A DNA stretch of 64,000 nucleotides, from positions 682,001 through 746,000 of the forward strand of contig NISF01000002.1 in assembly GCA_002270295.1 (NCBI GenBank), in the 5' to 3' direction. Below are positions 26,150-35,710 of the stretch, piece after piece. Position numbers and translations under genes: made by a program. The notes under the pieces were generated by a model, which worked only from the letters and a program-made list of their open reading frames with translations, did no database searches and was not told the origin of the DNA. Within the stretch, counting starts at the first letter, position 1. Every line of letters starts with the position of its first letter. The DNA comes from Enterobacter sp. 10-1 (lineage in GTDB: Bacteria > Pseudomonadota > Gammaproteobacteria > Enterobacterales > Enterobacteriaceae).

Positions 26150-28261
26150 ATGGTACCGTCAACATTTCTTCGTTCTAAACCCGCGCGTTGTCTGCCCGTA
26201 CTGCTGGCTGCTCTGATCTTCGCTGGCTGCGGCACCCATACCCCGGATCAAAGCACGGCGTTTTTACAGGGTACGGCACAGGCAAACTCCAGTTACTACC
26301 TGCAGCAAATGCAGCAAAGCGCGAATGATAGCAAGACCAACTGGCAATTACTCGCCATTCGTGCACTGCTGCAGGAGGGCAAAAAGCAGCAGGCCATCGA
26401 TCTGTTCAACCAGCTGCCGGCTAGCCTCGATAAAACTCAGGCCCGCGAGCAGTCGCTTCTGGCGGTCGAAGTTAAGCTGGCTCAGAACGATTTCCCGGGC
26501 GCTCAGGCGCTGCTGAGCAAGCTCGATCCGGCAAGCTTCGAGACCAACCAGCAGCCCCGCTACTGGCAGGCGCAAATCGATGCCAGCCAGGGACGCCCGT
26601 CGATTACCCTGCTGCGCGCACTTATCGCCCAGCACCCGCTGCTAAGCCAGCCGAAACAGCAGCAGAAGAATATCGACGAGACCTGGAAAGCGCTGACTTC
26701 GATGACCCAGGATCAGGCCAACGCGCTGGTTATCAATGCCGACGAGAACGTCCTGCAGGGCTGGCTGGATCTGCAGCGCATGTGGTTTGATAATCGTAAC
26801 GATCCGACCCTGCTCAAAGCCGGGGTGAAAGACTGGCAGACCCGCTACCCGCAGAACCCGGGCGCTAAAATGCTGCCGACGGCGCTGGTGAATATGCAAA
26901 ATTATAAGCCGGCATCAACCAATAAAATCGCCCTGCTGCTGCCGCTAAACGGCCAGGCCGCGGTATTTGGCCGCACGATCCAGCAGGGATTTGAAGCGGC
27001 GAAAAACGGCGCCCCGGCGGTTGCCGGAAGCGCGGTGCCTGCGCAGGTCGCACAGGCGGCAAACGCCGCCGGTAGCGAAGTAGTCAGCCCGTCGCAGGCG
27101 GAAATCAGCGATCTCACCTCCGCAAACGCCGCTCAGGCGCCGGTACAGACTCCGGCAGCGGACCAGGCGACGGCGCCGACCGCGGCACCCACCGCCGATC
27201 CGGCGGCCGCACAGGGCGCTACGCCGGCCGCCACCAGCGCCGCGCCTGCCGACGCCGCTCAGCCGCCGGTTACGGCGCCGCAGACCCAGCCGGTTGCCTC
27301 AACCCCGGCGAACCCTGCCGCCGAACTGAAAATCTATGACACAACCAGCCAGCCGATGAGCCAGCTGCTGGCCCAGGTGCAGCAGGACGGCGCTACCATC
27401 GTCGTTGGGCCGTTGCTCAAAAACAACGTGGAAGAGGTCATTAAAAGCAACACCTCGCTGAACGTCCTTGCGCTGAACCAGCCGGAAAAAGTCGAGAACC
27501 GCGCCAATATCTGCTATTTCGCCCTCTCTCCGGAGGACGAAGCGCGCGATGCGGCACACCATATTCACGATCAGGGCAAACAGACTCCGCTGCTGCTGGT
27601 TCCACGCGGATCGCTGGGCGATCGCGTGGTCAGCGCCTTTGCCAACGAGTGGCTTAAGATCGGCGGCGGCACGGTTTTAGAGCAGCGTTTTGGCTCAACC
27701 TCTGAGCTGAAGTCCAGCGTCAACAGCGGCATCTCGTTGACCGGTAGCCCGGTGTCGACCCTGCCTTCCGCCCAGGACAGCGCGCTGGGTAGCCCGAGCG
27801 ACGTGCCGGTCAGCAGCGGCGGCAGCGTCGATGCCGCATGGATCCTGGCGACGCCGGAACAAATTGGCTACATCAAACCGATGATCGCCCTGCGCAACGG
27901 TAGCCAAAGCAACGTGACGCTGTACGCCAGCTCCCGCAGCGCTCAGGGCACAGCAGGCCCGGATTTCCGTCTGGAAATGGACGGCTTGCAGTACAGCGAA
28001 ATCCCAATGCTGGCTGGCAGCAACCCGGCGCTGATGCAGCAGGCGCTGTCCGCCGTGCGTAACGACTACTCGCTGGCTCGCCTGTATGCGATGGGCGCCG
28101 ATGCCTGGTCGCTGGCCAACCATTTCTCGCAAATACGTCAGGTACCGGGCTTTGAGCTGAACGGTAACACCGGCGATCTGACGGCCACGCAGGACTGCGT
28201 GATCAACAGGAAACTGTCATGGCTCAAGTACCAGCGCGGACAGATCGTCGCAGCCAACTAA
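26150..28261 (+). CDS. lpoA: Outer-membrane lipoprotein LpoA, activator of PBP1a
   Basis: A 703-residue lipoprotein. The signal peptide ends in a lipobox L-I-F-A-G-C (cysteine at about 27). An N-terminal TPR-like domain is followed by an Ala/Pro/Thr-rich linker (about residues 285-390; DNA 27005-27330) and a C-terminal periplasmic-binding-protein-like domain. LpoA reaches from the outer membrane to stimulate the peptidoglycan synthase PBP1a. It is longer than E. coli LpoA (678), mainly in the linker. I chose ATG 26150, since the hydrophobic signal begins there. The end overlaps yraN by 43 bases. Confidence 0.95.
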   Translation: MVPSTFLRSKPARCLPVLLAALIFAGCGTHTPDQSTAFLQGTAQANSSYYLQQMQQSANDSKTNWQLLAIRALLQEGKKQQAIDLFNQLPASLDKTQAREQSLLAVEVKLAQNDFPGAQALLSKLDPASFETNQQPRYWQAQIDASQGRPSITLLRALIAQHPLLSQPKQQQKNIDETWKALTSMTQDQANALVINADENVLQGWLDLQRMWFDNRNDPTLLKAGVKDWQTRYPQNPGAKMLPTALVNMQNYKPASTNKIALLLPLNGQAAVFGRTIQQGFEAAKNGAPAVAGSAVPAQVAQAANAAGSEVVSPSQAEISDLTSANAAQAPVQTPAADQATAPTAAPTADPAAAQGATPAATSAAPADAAQPPVTAPQTQPVASTPANPAAELKIYDTTSQPMSQLLAQVQQDGATIVVGPLLKNNVEEVIKSNTSLNVLALNQPEKVENRANICYFALSPEDEARDAAHHIHDQGKQTPLLLVPRGSLGDRVVSAFANEWLKIGGGTVLEQRFGSTSELKSSVNSGISLTGSPVSTLPSAQDSALGSPSDVPVSSGGSVDAAWILATPEQIGYIKPMIALRNGSQSNVTLYASSRSAQGTAGPDFRLEMDGLQYSEIPMLAGSNPALMQQALSAVRNDYSLARLYAMGADAWSLANHFSQIRQVPGFELNGNTGDLTATQDCVINRKLSWLKYQRGQIVAAN

Positions 28262-28605
28262 CCAAACAAACCGGCGACGCCTGGGAAGCCCAGGCCCGCC
28301 GCTGGCTGGAAAGTCAGGGACTGCGTTTTATCGCCGCCAACGTTCGCGAACGGGGCGGCGAGATTGACCTTATTATGCGCGACGGGGCGGTTACCGTATT
28401 TGTTGAAGTGCGCTATCGTCGTAGCGCAAGCTACGGTGATGCCGCCTCCAGCGTCACGCTGAAAAAGCAACAACGACTCCTCCATGCCGCGCGTCTGTGG
28501 CTCTCCCGACATAATGGGAGCTTTGATACTGTGGATTGCCGTTTCGATGTGGTAGCCTTCACCGGAAACGACATCCAATGGCTGAAAAACGCCTTTGGCG
28601 AATAG
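28219..28605 (+). CDS. yraN: UPF0102 nuclease-like protein YraN
   Basis: A 128-residue UPF0102 protein with [13 protein letters not shown] near residue 20, [11 protein letters not shown] about 47 and the E-V-R-Y-R block about 62. These are the positions of a PD-(D/E)XK-type restriction-endonuclease fold, so nuclease activity is suspected but its role is unknown. It overlaps the lpoA end by 43 bases, a conserved layout, so the two are translated from one message. Confidence 0.93.
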   Translation: MAQVPARTDRRSQLTKQTGDAWEAQARRWLESQGLRFIAANVRERGGEIDLIMRDGAVTVFVEVRYRRSASYGDAASSVTLKKQQRLLHAARLWLSRHNGSFDTVDCRFDVVAFTGNDIQWLKNAFGE

Positions 28606-28628
28606 CGTAAACGAATTTAAGGGATCCC

Positions 28629-29219
28629 GTGCTCGATAGAATTAAAGCCTGCTTCACTGAAAGCATTCAAACCCAAATTGCAGCAGCGGAAGCACTCCCG
28701 GACGCCATCTCCCGCGCGGCGATGACCCTCGTGCAGTCACTTCTCAACGGCAACAAAATCCTCTGTTGTGGCAATGGCACCTCTGCCGCCAACGCACAGC
28801 ATTTTGCTGCCAGCATGATCAATCGTTTCGAAACGGAGCGCCCTGGTTTACCTGCCATTGCACTAAATACCGATAATGTGGTCTTAACGGCAATAGCCAA
28901 CGATCGCCTGCATGACGAGGTTTACGCCAAGCAGGTGCGCGCACTTGGGCACGCCGGCGACGTACTGCTGGCGATCTCCACCCGCGGCAATAGTCGGGAT
29001 ATCGTGAAAGCCGTTGAAGCGGCCGTCACTCGCGATATGACCATCGTTGCGTTAACCGGCTATGACGGCGGTGAGCTGGCTGGCCTGCTGGGTCAGCAGG
29101 ACGTCGAAATTCGCATTCCCTCACATCGCAGCGCGCGTATTCAGGAAATGCATATGCTTACCGTCAACTGTCTGTGTGATTTGATTGATAACACGCTTTT
29201 TCCACACCAGGACGAATAA
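28629..29219 (+). CDS. diaA: DnaA initiator-associating protein DiaA
   Basis: A 196-residue SIS-fold protein beginning with GTG. It has [14 protein letters not shown] near residue 48 and A-I-S-T-R-G-N-S about 118. In E. coli DiaA forms a tetramer that binds several DnaA molecules and promotes timely opening of oriC. It is similar to GmhA (sedoheptulose-7-phosphate isomerase) but is distinguished by its position next to yraN and dolP. Start agrees with the E. coli protein length. Confidence 0.95.
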   Translation: MLDRIKACFTESIQTQIAAAEALPDAISRAAMTLVQSLLNGNKILCCGNGTSAANAQHFAASMINRFETERPGLPAIALNTDNVVLTAIANDRLHDEVYAKQVRALGHAGDVLLAISTRGNSRDIVKAVEAAVTRDMTIVALTGYDGGELAGLLGQQDVEIRIPSHRSARIQEMHMLTVNCLCDLIDNTLFPHQDE

Positions 29220-29228
29220 GGAGAACAC

Positions 29229-29804
29229 ATGAAGGCTCTCTCGCCCCTCGCCATCCTTCTTTCTGCGCTACTGCTTCAGGGATGCGTTGCCGCAGCAGTA
29301 GTCGGAACGGCAGCAGTCGGCACCAAAGCCGCAACGGACCCGCGGACGGTCGGCACACAGGTCGATGACAGTACGCTTGAGCTACGCGTCAACAGCGCGT
29401 TGTCGAAAGATGAACAAATTAAGAAGCAGGCCCGCATTAATGTCACCGCCTACCAGGGCAAAGTGCTGCTGACCGGTCAATCTCCGGTGGCCGATCTCTC
29501 CGCGCGCGCGAAGCAAATTGCGATGGGCGTCGAAGGAACCACGGAAGTCTTTAATGAAGTGCGTCAGGGTCAGCCGATAGGCTTAGGGACCGCCTCTTCG
29601 GATACCTGGATTACCACCAAGGTGCGCTCCCAGCTGCTGGGCACTGACCAGGTTAAATCATCAAACGTGAAGGTGACAACCGAGAACGGAGAAGTGTTCC
29701 TGATGGGGCTGGTTACCGACCGCGAAGGTCGCGCGGCGGCGGATATCGCCAGCCGGGTAAGCGGCGTTTCTCGCGTAACAACCGCGTTTACCTATATCAA
29801 ATAA
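29229..29804 (+). CDS. dolP: Outer-membrane BON lipoprotein DolP (YraP)
   Basis: A 191-residue lipoprotein with the lipobox L-L-L-Q-G-C (cysteine near 19) and two BON domains (about 46-112 and 124-190). DolP binds phosphatidylglycerol and gathers at the division site, where it supports outer-membrane integrity and cell-wall amidase control. It belongs to the RpoE regulon in E. coli. It follows diaA by 9 bases with AAGGAG upstream. Confidence 0.95.
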   Translation: MKALSPLAILLSALLLQGCVAAAVVGTAAVGTKAATDPRTVGTQVDDSTLELRVNSALSKDEQIKKQARINVTAYQGKVLLTGQSPVADLSARAKQIAMGVEGTTEVFNEVRQGQPIGLGTASSDTWITTKVRSQLLGTDQVKSSNVKVTTENGEVFLMGLVTDREGRAAADIASRVSGVSRVTTAFTYIK

Positions 29805-29811
29805 GCACCGC

Positions 29812-29852
29812 TTACCGGGCTACAAACCTTGTGCTTTGTAGCCCGGTAAAAT
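29812..29852. terminator. Bidirectional terminator between dolP and yraQ
   Basis: TACCGGGCTACAAA and its 14-base complement (29813-29826 and 29835-29848) form a strong stem with an 8-base loop between convergent genes. A short A/T tail follows on both sides. Confidence 0.82.
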
Positions 29853-29854
29853 CA

Positions 29855-30895
29855 TCAGATTAACGCCAGCCCGCCAACAACCGCGCCGCACAGCGCCACC
29901 AGCCCGCCGGTCAGCCAAAGGGCCTTCGCCGGAAACGCCTTATGCAGCATAATCAGCGACGGTACGCTGACCGCAGGCAGCGTGATCAGCAGAGCCAGCG
30001 CTGGCGCAAACCCCATTCCCGCCAGCATCATGGTCTGTACGATAGGGATCTCCGCCGCCGTCGGGATAACGAACAGGCAGCCGGCTATCGCCATCGCAAT
30101 GACCCAGAACAGCGTGTTACCGACCACGCCGTCGGCGTGCGGGAACAGCCAGACGCGCGCGGCCCCCAGCGCCAGCACCGCCAGAATATAGACCGGGATC
30201 GTGTTCCAGAACAGCGTCCACAGCGCCCGCAGCCAGCGGCTGAAAAAACCGCCCTCAGCAATTTGTGGGGAAAGGTCGGGCACGACTGCCGGCTGAGTAG
30301 CGGCTTCCTGAACCCATTTTTGTACCAGCGTCGCCACCACCAGCACGGTCGCGAGGCCAGCCACCAGGCGAATCAAGGCAAACTGCCAGCCGAGCACAAA
30401 TCCCATAAACACCAGCGTCGCCGGGTTCAGCAGCGGATTACCCATCCAGAACGCCAGCGCGCCGCCCATCGACACCTGCTGTTTACGCATGCCTGCCGCC
30501 ACCGGCGCGGCGCAGCAGGTGCACATCATGCCGGGCAGCGAGAAAATCGCCCCCAGCAACGTACCGCGAAAACGCGATTGCCCGAGGGTGCGCAGCAGCC
30601 AGTTACGCGGGATCAGCACCTGAATCAGCGAGCCCAGCAGCACGCCCAGCACCGCCGCTTTCCAGACCGCCAGGAAGTAGACCAGCGCGTAATCCCACGC
30701 GGCTTTTAGCGGATTGCTATCGGCCTGGGCCAGAATAGATTTTCCAATGCTGTGCGTTTCTGCGGCAGTGAAGGCCTTACCGTAATATGGCTGCCATTTG
30801 ACAAACCACAGGCCGACGATGACAACGAGGAAAAAGAGCGCGGGCTTCCACCATTGAAAAGATGATGCCGCCTGAGATGAAGACCGATCGGCCAT
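29855..30895 (-). CDS. yraQ: Permease YraQ (DUF318 family)
   Basis: A 346-residue protein with about eight membrane helices. The motif M-C-T-C-C-A-A-P-V and a later G-N-P-L-L-N-P-A-T are hallmarks of the YraQ/UPF0718 permease family, some members of which sit next to arsenic genes. The transported substrate is unknown. I chose ATG 30895 (M-A-D-R-S-S-S-Q), matching the E. coli start, over the upstream reading from 30910. It precedes no obvious partner here. Confidence 0.92.
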   Translation of the reverse strand: MADRSSSQAASSFQWWKPALFFLVVIVGLWFVKWQPYYGKAFTAAETHSIGKSILAQADSNPLKAAWDYALVYFLAVWKAAVLGVLLGSLIQVLIPRNWLLRTLGQSRFRGTLLGAIFSLPGMMCTCCAAPVAAGMRKQQVSMGGALAFWMGNPLLNPATLVFMGFVLGWQFALIRLVAGLATVLVVATLVQKWVQEAATQPAVVPDLSPQIAEGGFFSRWLRALWTLFWNTIPVYILAVLALGAARVWLFPHADGVVGNTLFWVIAMAIAGCLFVIPTAAEIPIVQTMMLAGMGFAPALALLITLPAVSVPSLIMLHKAFPAKALWLTGGLVALCGAVVGGLALI

Positions 30896-30941
30896 AGCAT
30901 TCCCCAGCAAGAAATATGGTTATAAAGCGAAGCGCTGAATA

Positions 30942-31586
30942 CTACGCCTCGCCGGCGGCGATTTCACGCAATTTTGCCGATGGCAGAACGGTGACGCCTT
31001 CCTGGGAGGGCGCGAGCGCTTCACTGAGCATCGCCCGCGCGACGTCGCGGGCGTCGATAGACTTCCAGTTCCCCGGCAGCAGGCGAAACAGCGGCGCCAT
31101 CAGCACTTCATTCGCGCGTTTTTTATCACGCTCGCCCAGCAGCATAGAGGGGCGAAGGATCGTCAGATTCCGCCACGCCTGGGCGCGCAGCGCCTGCTCC
31201 ATTTCCCCTTTGACGCGGTTGTAGAAAAACAGCGAATGCGGGTCGGCGCCCATGGCGCTGACGACCAGCATATGCTTTGCCCCCAGCCGTAGCCCGGTCA
31301 GCGCCGTATCCACCACCAGCGTATAGTCAGCATGGATAAAGGCCGCTTTGCTCCCCGCATCGCGCAGGGTCGTGCCCAGGCAGCAAAAGACGGTGTCTAT
31401 CGGGTCAACGACCTGGGCCAGCGCGTCGCTCAGCTGAGGGTCATGGGGATTAAATACGCCTTGCGTATCCGCCAGTGGGCGGCGAGTGGGCGCGGTTATC
31501 GCCGAAATAGTCGGTTCGCTCACCAGCATTCGAAGTAAGTGCCCACCAACCAAACCGGTCGCGCCTGTTATCAGCACCTGGCTCAT
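30942..31586 (-). CDS. yraR: NAD(P)-binding protein YraR
   Basis: A 214-residue atypical short-chain dehydrogenase-like protein with the nucleotide-binding motif [11 protein letters not shown] near the N terminus, F-C-C-L-G-T-T about 68 and V-V-S-A-M-G-A about 110. Function is unknown. In E. coli yhbO follows yraR on the other strand; here the 91-base gap to yhbP has no such gene. Confidence 0.92.
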   Translation of the reverse strand: MSQVLITGATGLVGGHLLRMLVSEPTISAITAPTRRPLADTQGVFNPHDPQLSDALAQVVDPIDTVFCCLGTTLRDAGSKAAFIHADYTLVVDTALTGLRLGAKHMLVVSAMGADPHSLFFYNRVKGEMEQALRAQAWRNLTILRPSMLLGERDKKRANEVLMAPLFRLLPGNWKSIDARDVARAMLSEALAPSQEGVTVLPSAKLREIAAGEA

Positions 31587-31677
31587 GATGTCTCCTGAAG
31601 TCCCGCCGCGACAGGCGGCGGATAGCCTGAGAAAAAGTATGCAAGAAAAGGAAGGATTTGCACGTTTGCAGGGGGAA

Positions 31678-32115
31678 TTACTCTATCGCAGCGTCGCGCT
31701 GCCAGTGCAGCTTCTTGCCGAAGCCGAGGGTATTGTCGGTAAACTTGAGCTCGTCGGGGCGGATTTCCCACACCGCTGCCGGTAGCGCGCGGGCAACCGG
31801 AAAGCGCCTCACGTAGCGCTGACGCATCTCTGCCTCCTCTTCTCCGTGGAGCCGGCGGATTTCACCTTTAAACTGAACTCCGCGGATCAGCGCCACGGTT
31901 TTCGGCTGACCATTCACCGTCCCGGCAACCTTAGCGCGCTCGCCGGTCATTTGCCCGTGGCGAGTTTTTTCATCGCTAAGGAGATAAAATGCTACGTTTT
32001 CAGGATCATAAATATAGAAAGCATTGGCACACCAGAGCTCGCCCTCGCTGGCGACGCACCAGGTGATGACGTGCTGTTTGCTCAGCCAGCGGCCGATCGC
32101 GGCAAGCGTATCCAT
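31678..32115 (-). CDS. yhbP: FMN-binding-fold protein YhbP
   Basis: A 145-residue protein of the pyridoxamine-phosphate-oxidase-like split barrel type (UPF0306). It begins [19 protein letters not shown] and contains E-L-W-C-A-N-A-F-Y and L-S-D-E-K-T-R-H-G. Activity is not known. I chose ATG 32115, since the upstream extension to 32145 is not conserved. Confidence 0.9.
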   Translation of the reverse strand: MDTLAAIGRWLSKQHVITWCVASEGELWCANAFYIYDPENVAFYLLSDEKTRHGQMTGERAKVAGTVNGQPKTVALIRGVQFKGEIRRLHGEEEAEMRQRYVRRFPVARALPAAVWEIRPDELKFTDNTLGFGKKLHWQRDAAIE

Positions 32116-32170
32116 CTTTTTTCTCCAGTATGCTATGGTGCACACACCTTAACATACCGACCTTTGGACC

Positions 32171-32455
32171 GTGCGCTGGTTTCTCTATCTGATTCGTACC
32201 GCCGATAATCGCCTCTATACCGGGATTACCACCGACGTCTCTCGTCGCTTTTGCCAGCATCAGGATGGCAAAGGAGCGAAAGCTTTACGTGGGAAAGGCG
32301 TGCTGCAGCTGGCCTTTAGTCAGGAAGTTGGTGAACACTCACTAGCACTACGGCTGGAGTATCGCATCAAGCAGCTAACGAAGCGCCAGAAAGAGCGCCT
32401 CGTTGCCGGAGATGGTTCGTTTGAAACCCTGCTGGAGAGCCTTAGAAGCGATTGA
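32171..32455 (+). CDS. yhbQ: GIY-YIG nuclease-superfamily protein YhbQ
   Basis: A 94-residue protein with the GIY-YIG-type core [18 protein letters not shown] and a basic second half ([11 protein letters not shown]). Proteins of this UPF0213 family have nuclease activity reported for E. coli YhbQ. A GTG start at 32171 is chosen because an in-frame stop lies upstream. The end overlaps the 3' end of yhbS by 14 bases on the opposite strand. Confidence 0.9.
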   Translation: MRWFLYLIRTADNRLYTGITTDVSRRFCQHQDGKGAKALRGKGVLQLAFSQEVGEHSLALRLEYRIKQLTKRQKERLVAGDGSFETLLESLRSD

Positions 32456-32945
32456 AGTGGTCGCTGTACTCAACCAGTCCGTGTACCCCTTCCAGCGCGT
32501 CATCGGCCAGAGGATGTACCTGAAACGCCTCAGCGGTGTCCGGCCAGCGGCAGCGCAGATCAAAACGCGCGGCCGGTTCAAAGCCCAGGCGGCCATACAG
32601 CGCCGGCTCGCCGAGCGTAACGACCGCGGCGTAGCTAAATTCATTCAGCGAATCCAGCCCTTCATAGACCAGCTGGCGACCGATCCCCTGACCACGGTAG
32701 CTCTCTTCTACCGCCAGCGGCGCCATGCCAACCCACTGCAGCTCTTCGCCTTCTACGGAGACCGGGCTGAAGGCCACGTAGCCAATAACCTGACCTTCAT
32801 CGTCCGTTGCCACCACGCCTAGCGTGATCAGGCCGTCTTCCCGTAAATCGTGCACCAGCTGCGCTTCGGCATCGCCGCCAAAGGTTCGGCGCAGCAGAGC
32901 GTCGATTCCCGGTGCATCAATTCCAATTTCAACTCGAATCAGCAT
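32442..32945 (-). CDS. yhbS: GNAT acetyltransferase YhbS
   Basis: A 167-residue GNAT-family protein with the acetyl-CoA loop [11 protein letters not shown] near residue 83 and L-Y-G-R-L-G-F about 115. The substrate is not defined by sequence. It overlaps ubiT by 7 bases and is likely co-transcribed with it. Confidence 0.92.
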   Translation of the reverse strand: MLIRVEIGIDAPGIDALLRRTFGGDAEAQLVHDLREDGLITLGVVATDDEGQVIGYVAFSPVSVEGEELQWVGMAPLAVEESYRGQGIGRQLVYEGLDSLNEFSYAAVVTLGEPALYGRLGFEPAARFDLRCRWPDTAEAFQVHPLADDALEGVHGLVEYSDHFNRF

Positions 32946-33463
32946 GCCTCACCTACCGATGTCTGTTCAGGTTTCCGCGGGCTGTTTAAGCCTGCTTCAA
33001 CAAAATCCGCCAGTTGCAGCAGCATTATGCGCAGCGCTTTCGGCATCTGCTCCAGCTCAATGGCATCCATCAGGTTTTTTACATACAGCCCCAGCTCGGT
33101 ATCGCCTTCGATAACCAGCCGACGCTGGAAGAATAGCGTATCCGGGTCCTGCTTACGCGCCGCAATCATCAGCAGATCGCTGGCATCAGCGCTAAAGCTG
33201 ACGTCCGCCTCTGCCGTTGGGCTAACCACCAGCCGACCCTCGTTTACTGAGGTATACCACAGCAGGCCAATATCGCGCACATTTATACTTAACCAGCGAC
33301 CCTCGAGAAAATCCAGCTCTCCATCCGCCAGCGCCTGACGAAACTGCCAGCTGAGCACCTGTTCCAGCACCTGACGCTTGAGGGCAAAAGGCGCCAGCTT
33401 AACCGGCACGCTCATCAAAGACGGGCCAAAGTGGACCAGCCGGGAACGCAATTTATCCAACAC
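32939..33463 (-). CDS. ubiT: Anaerobic ubiquinone accessory factor UbiT (YhbT)
   Basis: A 174-residue SCP2-domain lipid-carrier protein. It has P-V-K-L-A-P-F-A-L-K-R-Q-V-L-E near residue 22 and the SCP2 block about 45-140. UbiT is needed for oxygen-independent ubiquinone synthesis, probably presenting prenylated intermediates to UbiU-UbiV. It is divergent from ubiUV, sharing a 221-base control region in which two TTGATTT half-sites (minus strand, at 33529-33535 and 33595-33601) recall FNR halves. Confidence 0.93.
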   Translation of the reverse strand: MLDKLRSRLVHFGPSLMSVPVKLAPFALKRQVLEQVLSWQFRQALADGELDFLEGRWLSINVRDIGLLWYTSVNEGRLVVSPTAEADVSFSADASDLLMIAARKQDPDTLFFQRRLVIEGDTELGLYVKNLMDAIELEQMPKALRIMLLQLADFVEAGLNSPRKPEQTSVGEAC

Positions 33464-33684
33464 AAGCTTTACTCCATGAAAGCGACAGTTCCGCTATTGT
33501 GCCATATCAAATAAACAACATAGCGGCGTAAATCAACAAAATCACCATGACGGGTACCTATTATTGGCGCCGCCAATACGCTTTTAACTGCCTCAAATCA
33601 AAAATTGTCACCAGAAGGTTAACTAAAATCCCTGCTCATTAACCATTCAGCGTCGCCGACAGGCCGCGTTTTTCAGGAAAAATT

Positions 33685-34680
33685 ATGGAGCTGCTCTGCC
33701 CAGCCGGTAACCTCCCGGCGCTTAAGGCGGCCATCGAAAACGGTGCCGATGCCGTGTATATCGGGCTGAAAGATGACACCAACGCCCGCCACTTTGCCGG
33801 TCTTAATTTCACCGAAAAGAAGCTGCAGGAAGCCGTCAGCTTCGTCCATCAGCATCGCCGCAAGCTGCATATTGCGATCAACACCTTCGCCCACCCGGAC
33901 GGCTACGCCCGCTGGCAGCGCGCGGTGGATATGGCCGCCCAGCTGGGAGCCGATGCCCTGATCCTCGCCGATATCGCCATGCTGGAATATGCCGCCGAGC
34001 GCTATCCGCATATTGAGCGTCACGTTTCGGTTCAGGCGTCTGCGACCAACGAAGAGGCGGTGCGCTTCTATCACCGCAATTTCGACGTCGCCCGCGTGGT
34101 GCTGCCGCGCGTGCTCTCCATCCACCAGGTCAAGCAGCTGGCGCGCGTCACCCCGGTTCCGCTGGAGGTCTTCGCCTTCGGCAGCCTGTGCATTATGGCG
34201 GAAGGCCGCTGCTATCTCTCCTCGTATCTGACCGGCGAGTCGCCGAATACCGTCGGCGCCTGTTCGCCCGCGCGCTTCGTTCGCTGGCAGCAGACTCCGC
34301 AGGGCCTGGAGTCACGCCTTAACGAAGTCCTGATTGACCGTTATCAGGACGGCGAAAATGCCGGCTACCCCACCCTGTGTAAAGGCCGCTATCTGGTGGA
34401 CGGCGAGCGCTATCACGCGCTGGAAGAGCCAACCAGCCTGAATACCCTTGAGCTGCTGCCGGAGCTGATGGCGGCGAATATTGCCTCGGTGAAAATTGAG
34501 GGCCGACAGCGCAGCCCGGCCTATGTCACCCAGGTGGCGAAAGTCTGGCGTCAGGCAATCGATCGCTGCAAGGCCTCCCCACAAGACTTTGTCCCACAAT
34601 CCGCATGGATGGAGACTCTCGGCTCAATGTCCGAGGGGACGCAAACCACCCTTGGCGCATATCACCGTAAATGGCAGTGA
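33685..34680 (+). CDS. ubiU: Anaerobic ubiquinone hydroxylation protein UbiU
   Basis: A 331-residue U32-peptidase-family protein beginning MELLCPAGNLPALKAAIENG. Cysteines that bind a 4Fe-4S cluster are visible in S-L-C-I-M-A-E-G-R-C, V-G-A-C-S-P-A and T-L-C-K-G-R-Y. With UbiV it carries out oxygen-independent hydroxylation in ubiquinone synthesis, using prephenate as oxygen donor in E. coli. ubiV starts 8 bases after its stop. Confidence 0.95.
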   Translation: MELLCPAGNLPALKAAIENGADAVYIGLKDDTNARHFAGLNFTEKKLQEAVSFVHQHRRKLHIAINTFAHPDGYARWQRAVDMAAQLGADALILADIAMLEYAAERYPHIERHVSVQASATNEEAVRFYHRNFDVARVVLPRVLSIHQVKQLARVTPVPLEVFAFGSLCIMAEGRCYLSSYLTGESPNTVGACSPARFVRWQQTPQGLESRLNEVLIDRYQDGENAGYPTLCKGRYLVDGERYHALEEPTSLNTLELLPELMAANIASVKIEGRQRSPAYVTQVAKVWRQAIDRCKASPQDFVPQSAWMETLGSMSEGTQTTLGAYHRKWQ

Positions 34681-34688
34681 GAAACGTG

Positions 34689-35567
34689 ATGAAATATTCG
34701 TTAGGGCCGGTGCTGTATTACTGGCCGAAAGAGACGCTGGAAGATTTTTATCAGCAGGCGGCAGGCTGTAGCGCCGACACGATTTATCTCGGCGAAGCGG
34801 TGTGCAGCAAGCGTCGCGCGACCAAGGTCGGCGACTGGATCGATATGGCGAAAATGCTGGCGGCCAGCGGGAAGCAGGTGGTCCTCTCGACCCTCGCCCT
34901 GGTTCAGGCCTCCTCTGAGCTGGGGGAGCTTAAACGCTACGTCGAGAACGGCGAGTTTTTGATTGAGGCCAGCGATCTGGGCGTCGTCAATATGTGCGCT
35001 GAGCGTAAGCTGCCGTTTGTCGCCGGCCATGCGCTCAACTGCTATAACGCCGTGACCCTGCGCCTGCTGCTCAGGCAGGGAATGGTGCGCTGGTGCATGC
35101 CGGTCGAGCTTTCCCGCGACTGGCTGATGAACCTGCTGACGCAGTGTGAAGAGCTGGGGATCCGCAAGCAGTTCGAGGTTGAAGTGCTGAGCTATGGCCA
35201 TCTGCCGCTGGCCTACTCTGCGCGTTGCTTTACCGCCCGCTCTGAAGACAAACCGAAGGATGAGTGTGAAACCTGCTGCATCAAATACCCCAACGGGCGC
35301 GACGTGCTTTCGCAGGAAAACCAGCAGGTGTTCGTGCTCAACGGCATTCAGACCATGAGCGGATACGTCTATAACCTTGGTAACGAGCTGGCGTCGATGC
35401 GCGGCCTGGTCGATATGGTTCGCCTGTCGGCGCTGGATAACAACGTCTTTGCCATGCTTGACGCCTTCCGGGCAAACGAAAACGGCGCCTCGCCGCTGCC
35501 GCTCACCGCCAACAGCGAGTGCAATGGTTACTGGAAGCGGCTGGCAGGACTGGAATTACAGAGCTGA
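34689..35567 (+). CDS. ubiV: Anaerobic ubiquinone hydroxylation protein UbiV
   Basis: A 292-residue U32-family partner of UbiU. It begins MKYSLGPVLYYWPKE and has cysteines in A-V-C-S-K-R-R, A-R-C-F-T-A-R and D-E-C-E-T-C-C-I-K that fit the second 4Fe-4S cluster. I chose ATG 34689; the frame from 34671 overlaps ubiU and is not conserved. Length equals the E. coli protein. Confidence 0.95.
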   Translation: MKYSLGPVLYYWPKETLEDFYQQAAGCSADTIYLGEAVCSKRRATKVGDWIDMAKMLAASGKQVVLSTLALVQASSELGELKRYVENGEFLIEASDLGVVNMCAERKLPFVAGHALNCYNAVTLRLLLRQGMVRWCMPVELSRDWLMNLLTQCEELGIRKQFEVEVLSYGHLPLAYSARCFTARSEDKPKDECETCCIKYPNGRDVLSQENQQVFVLNGIQTMSGYVYNLGNELASMRGLVDMVRLSALDNNVFAMLDAFRANENGASPLPLTANSECNGYWKRLAGLELQS

Positions 35568-35710
35568 TAAACCGCTCACTTTGTTAATAGCTATCATCAC
35601 TTTTTAATGCACTATTGAAGTCGCAGCTTTTCTGGCCAGCGCGTCCCGGATGCGCCAGGCTGGAAGAAGACCTTCAATCTGATGACTATGCTGTAGCAAA
35701 GTGAGCCTTT

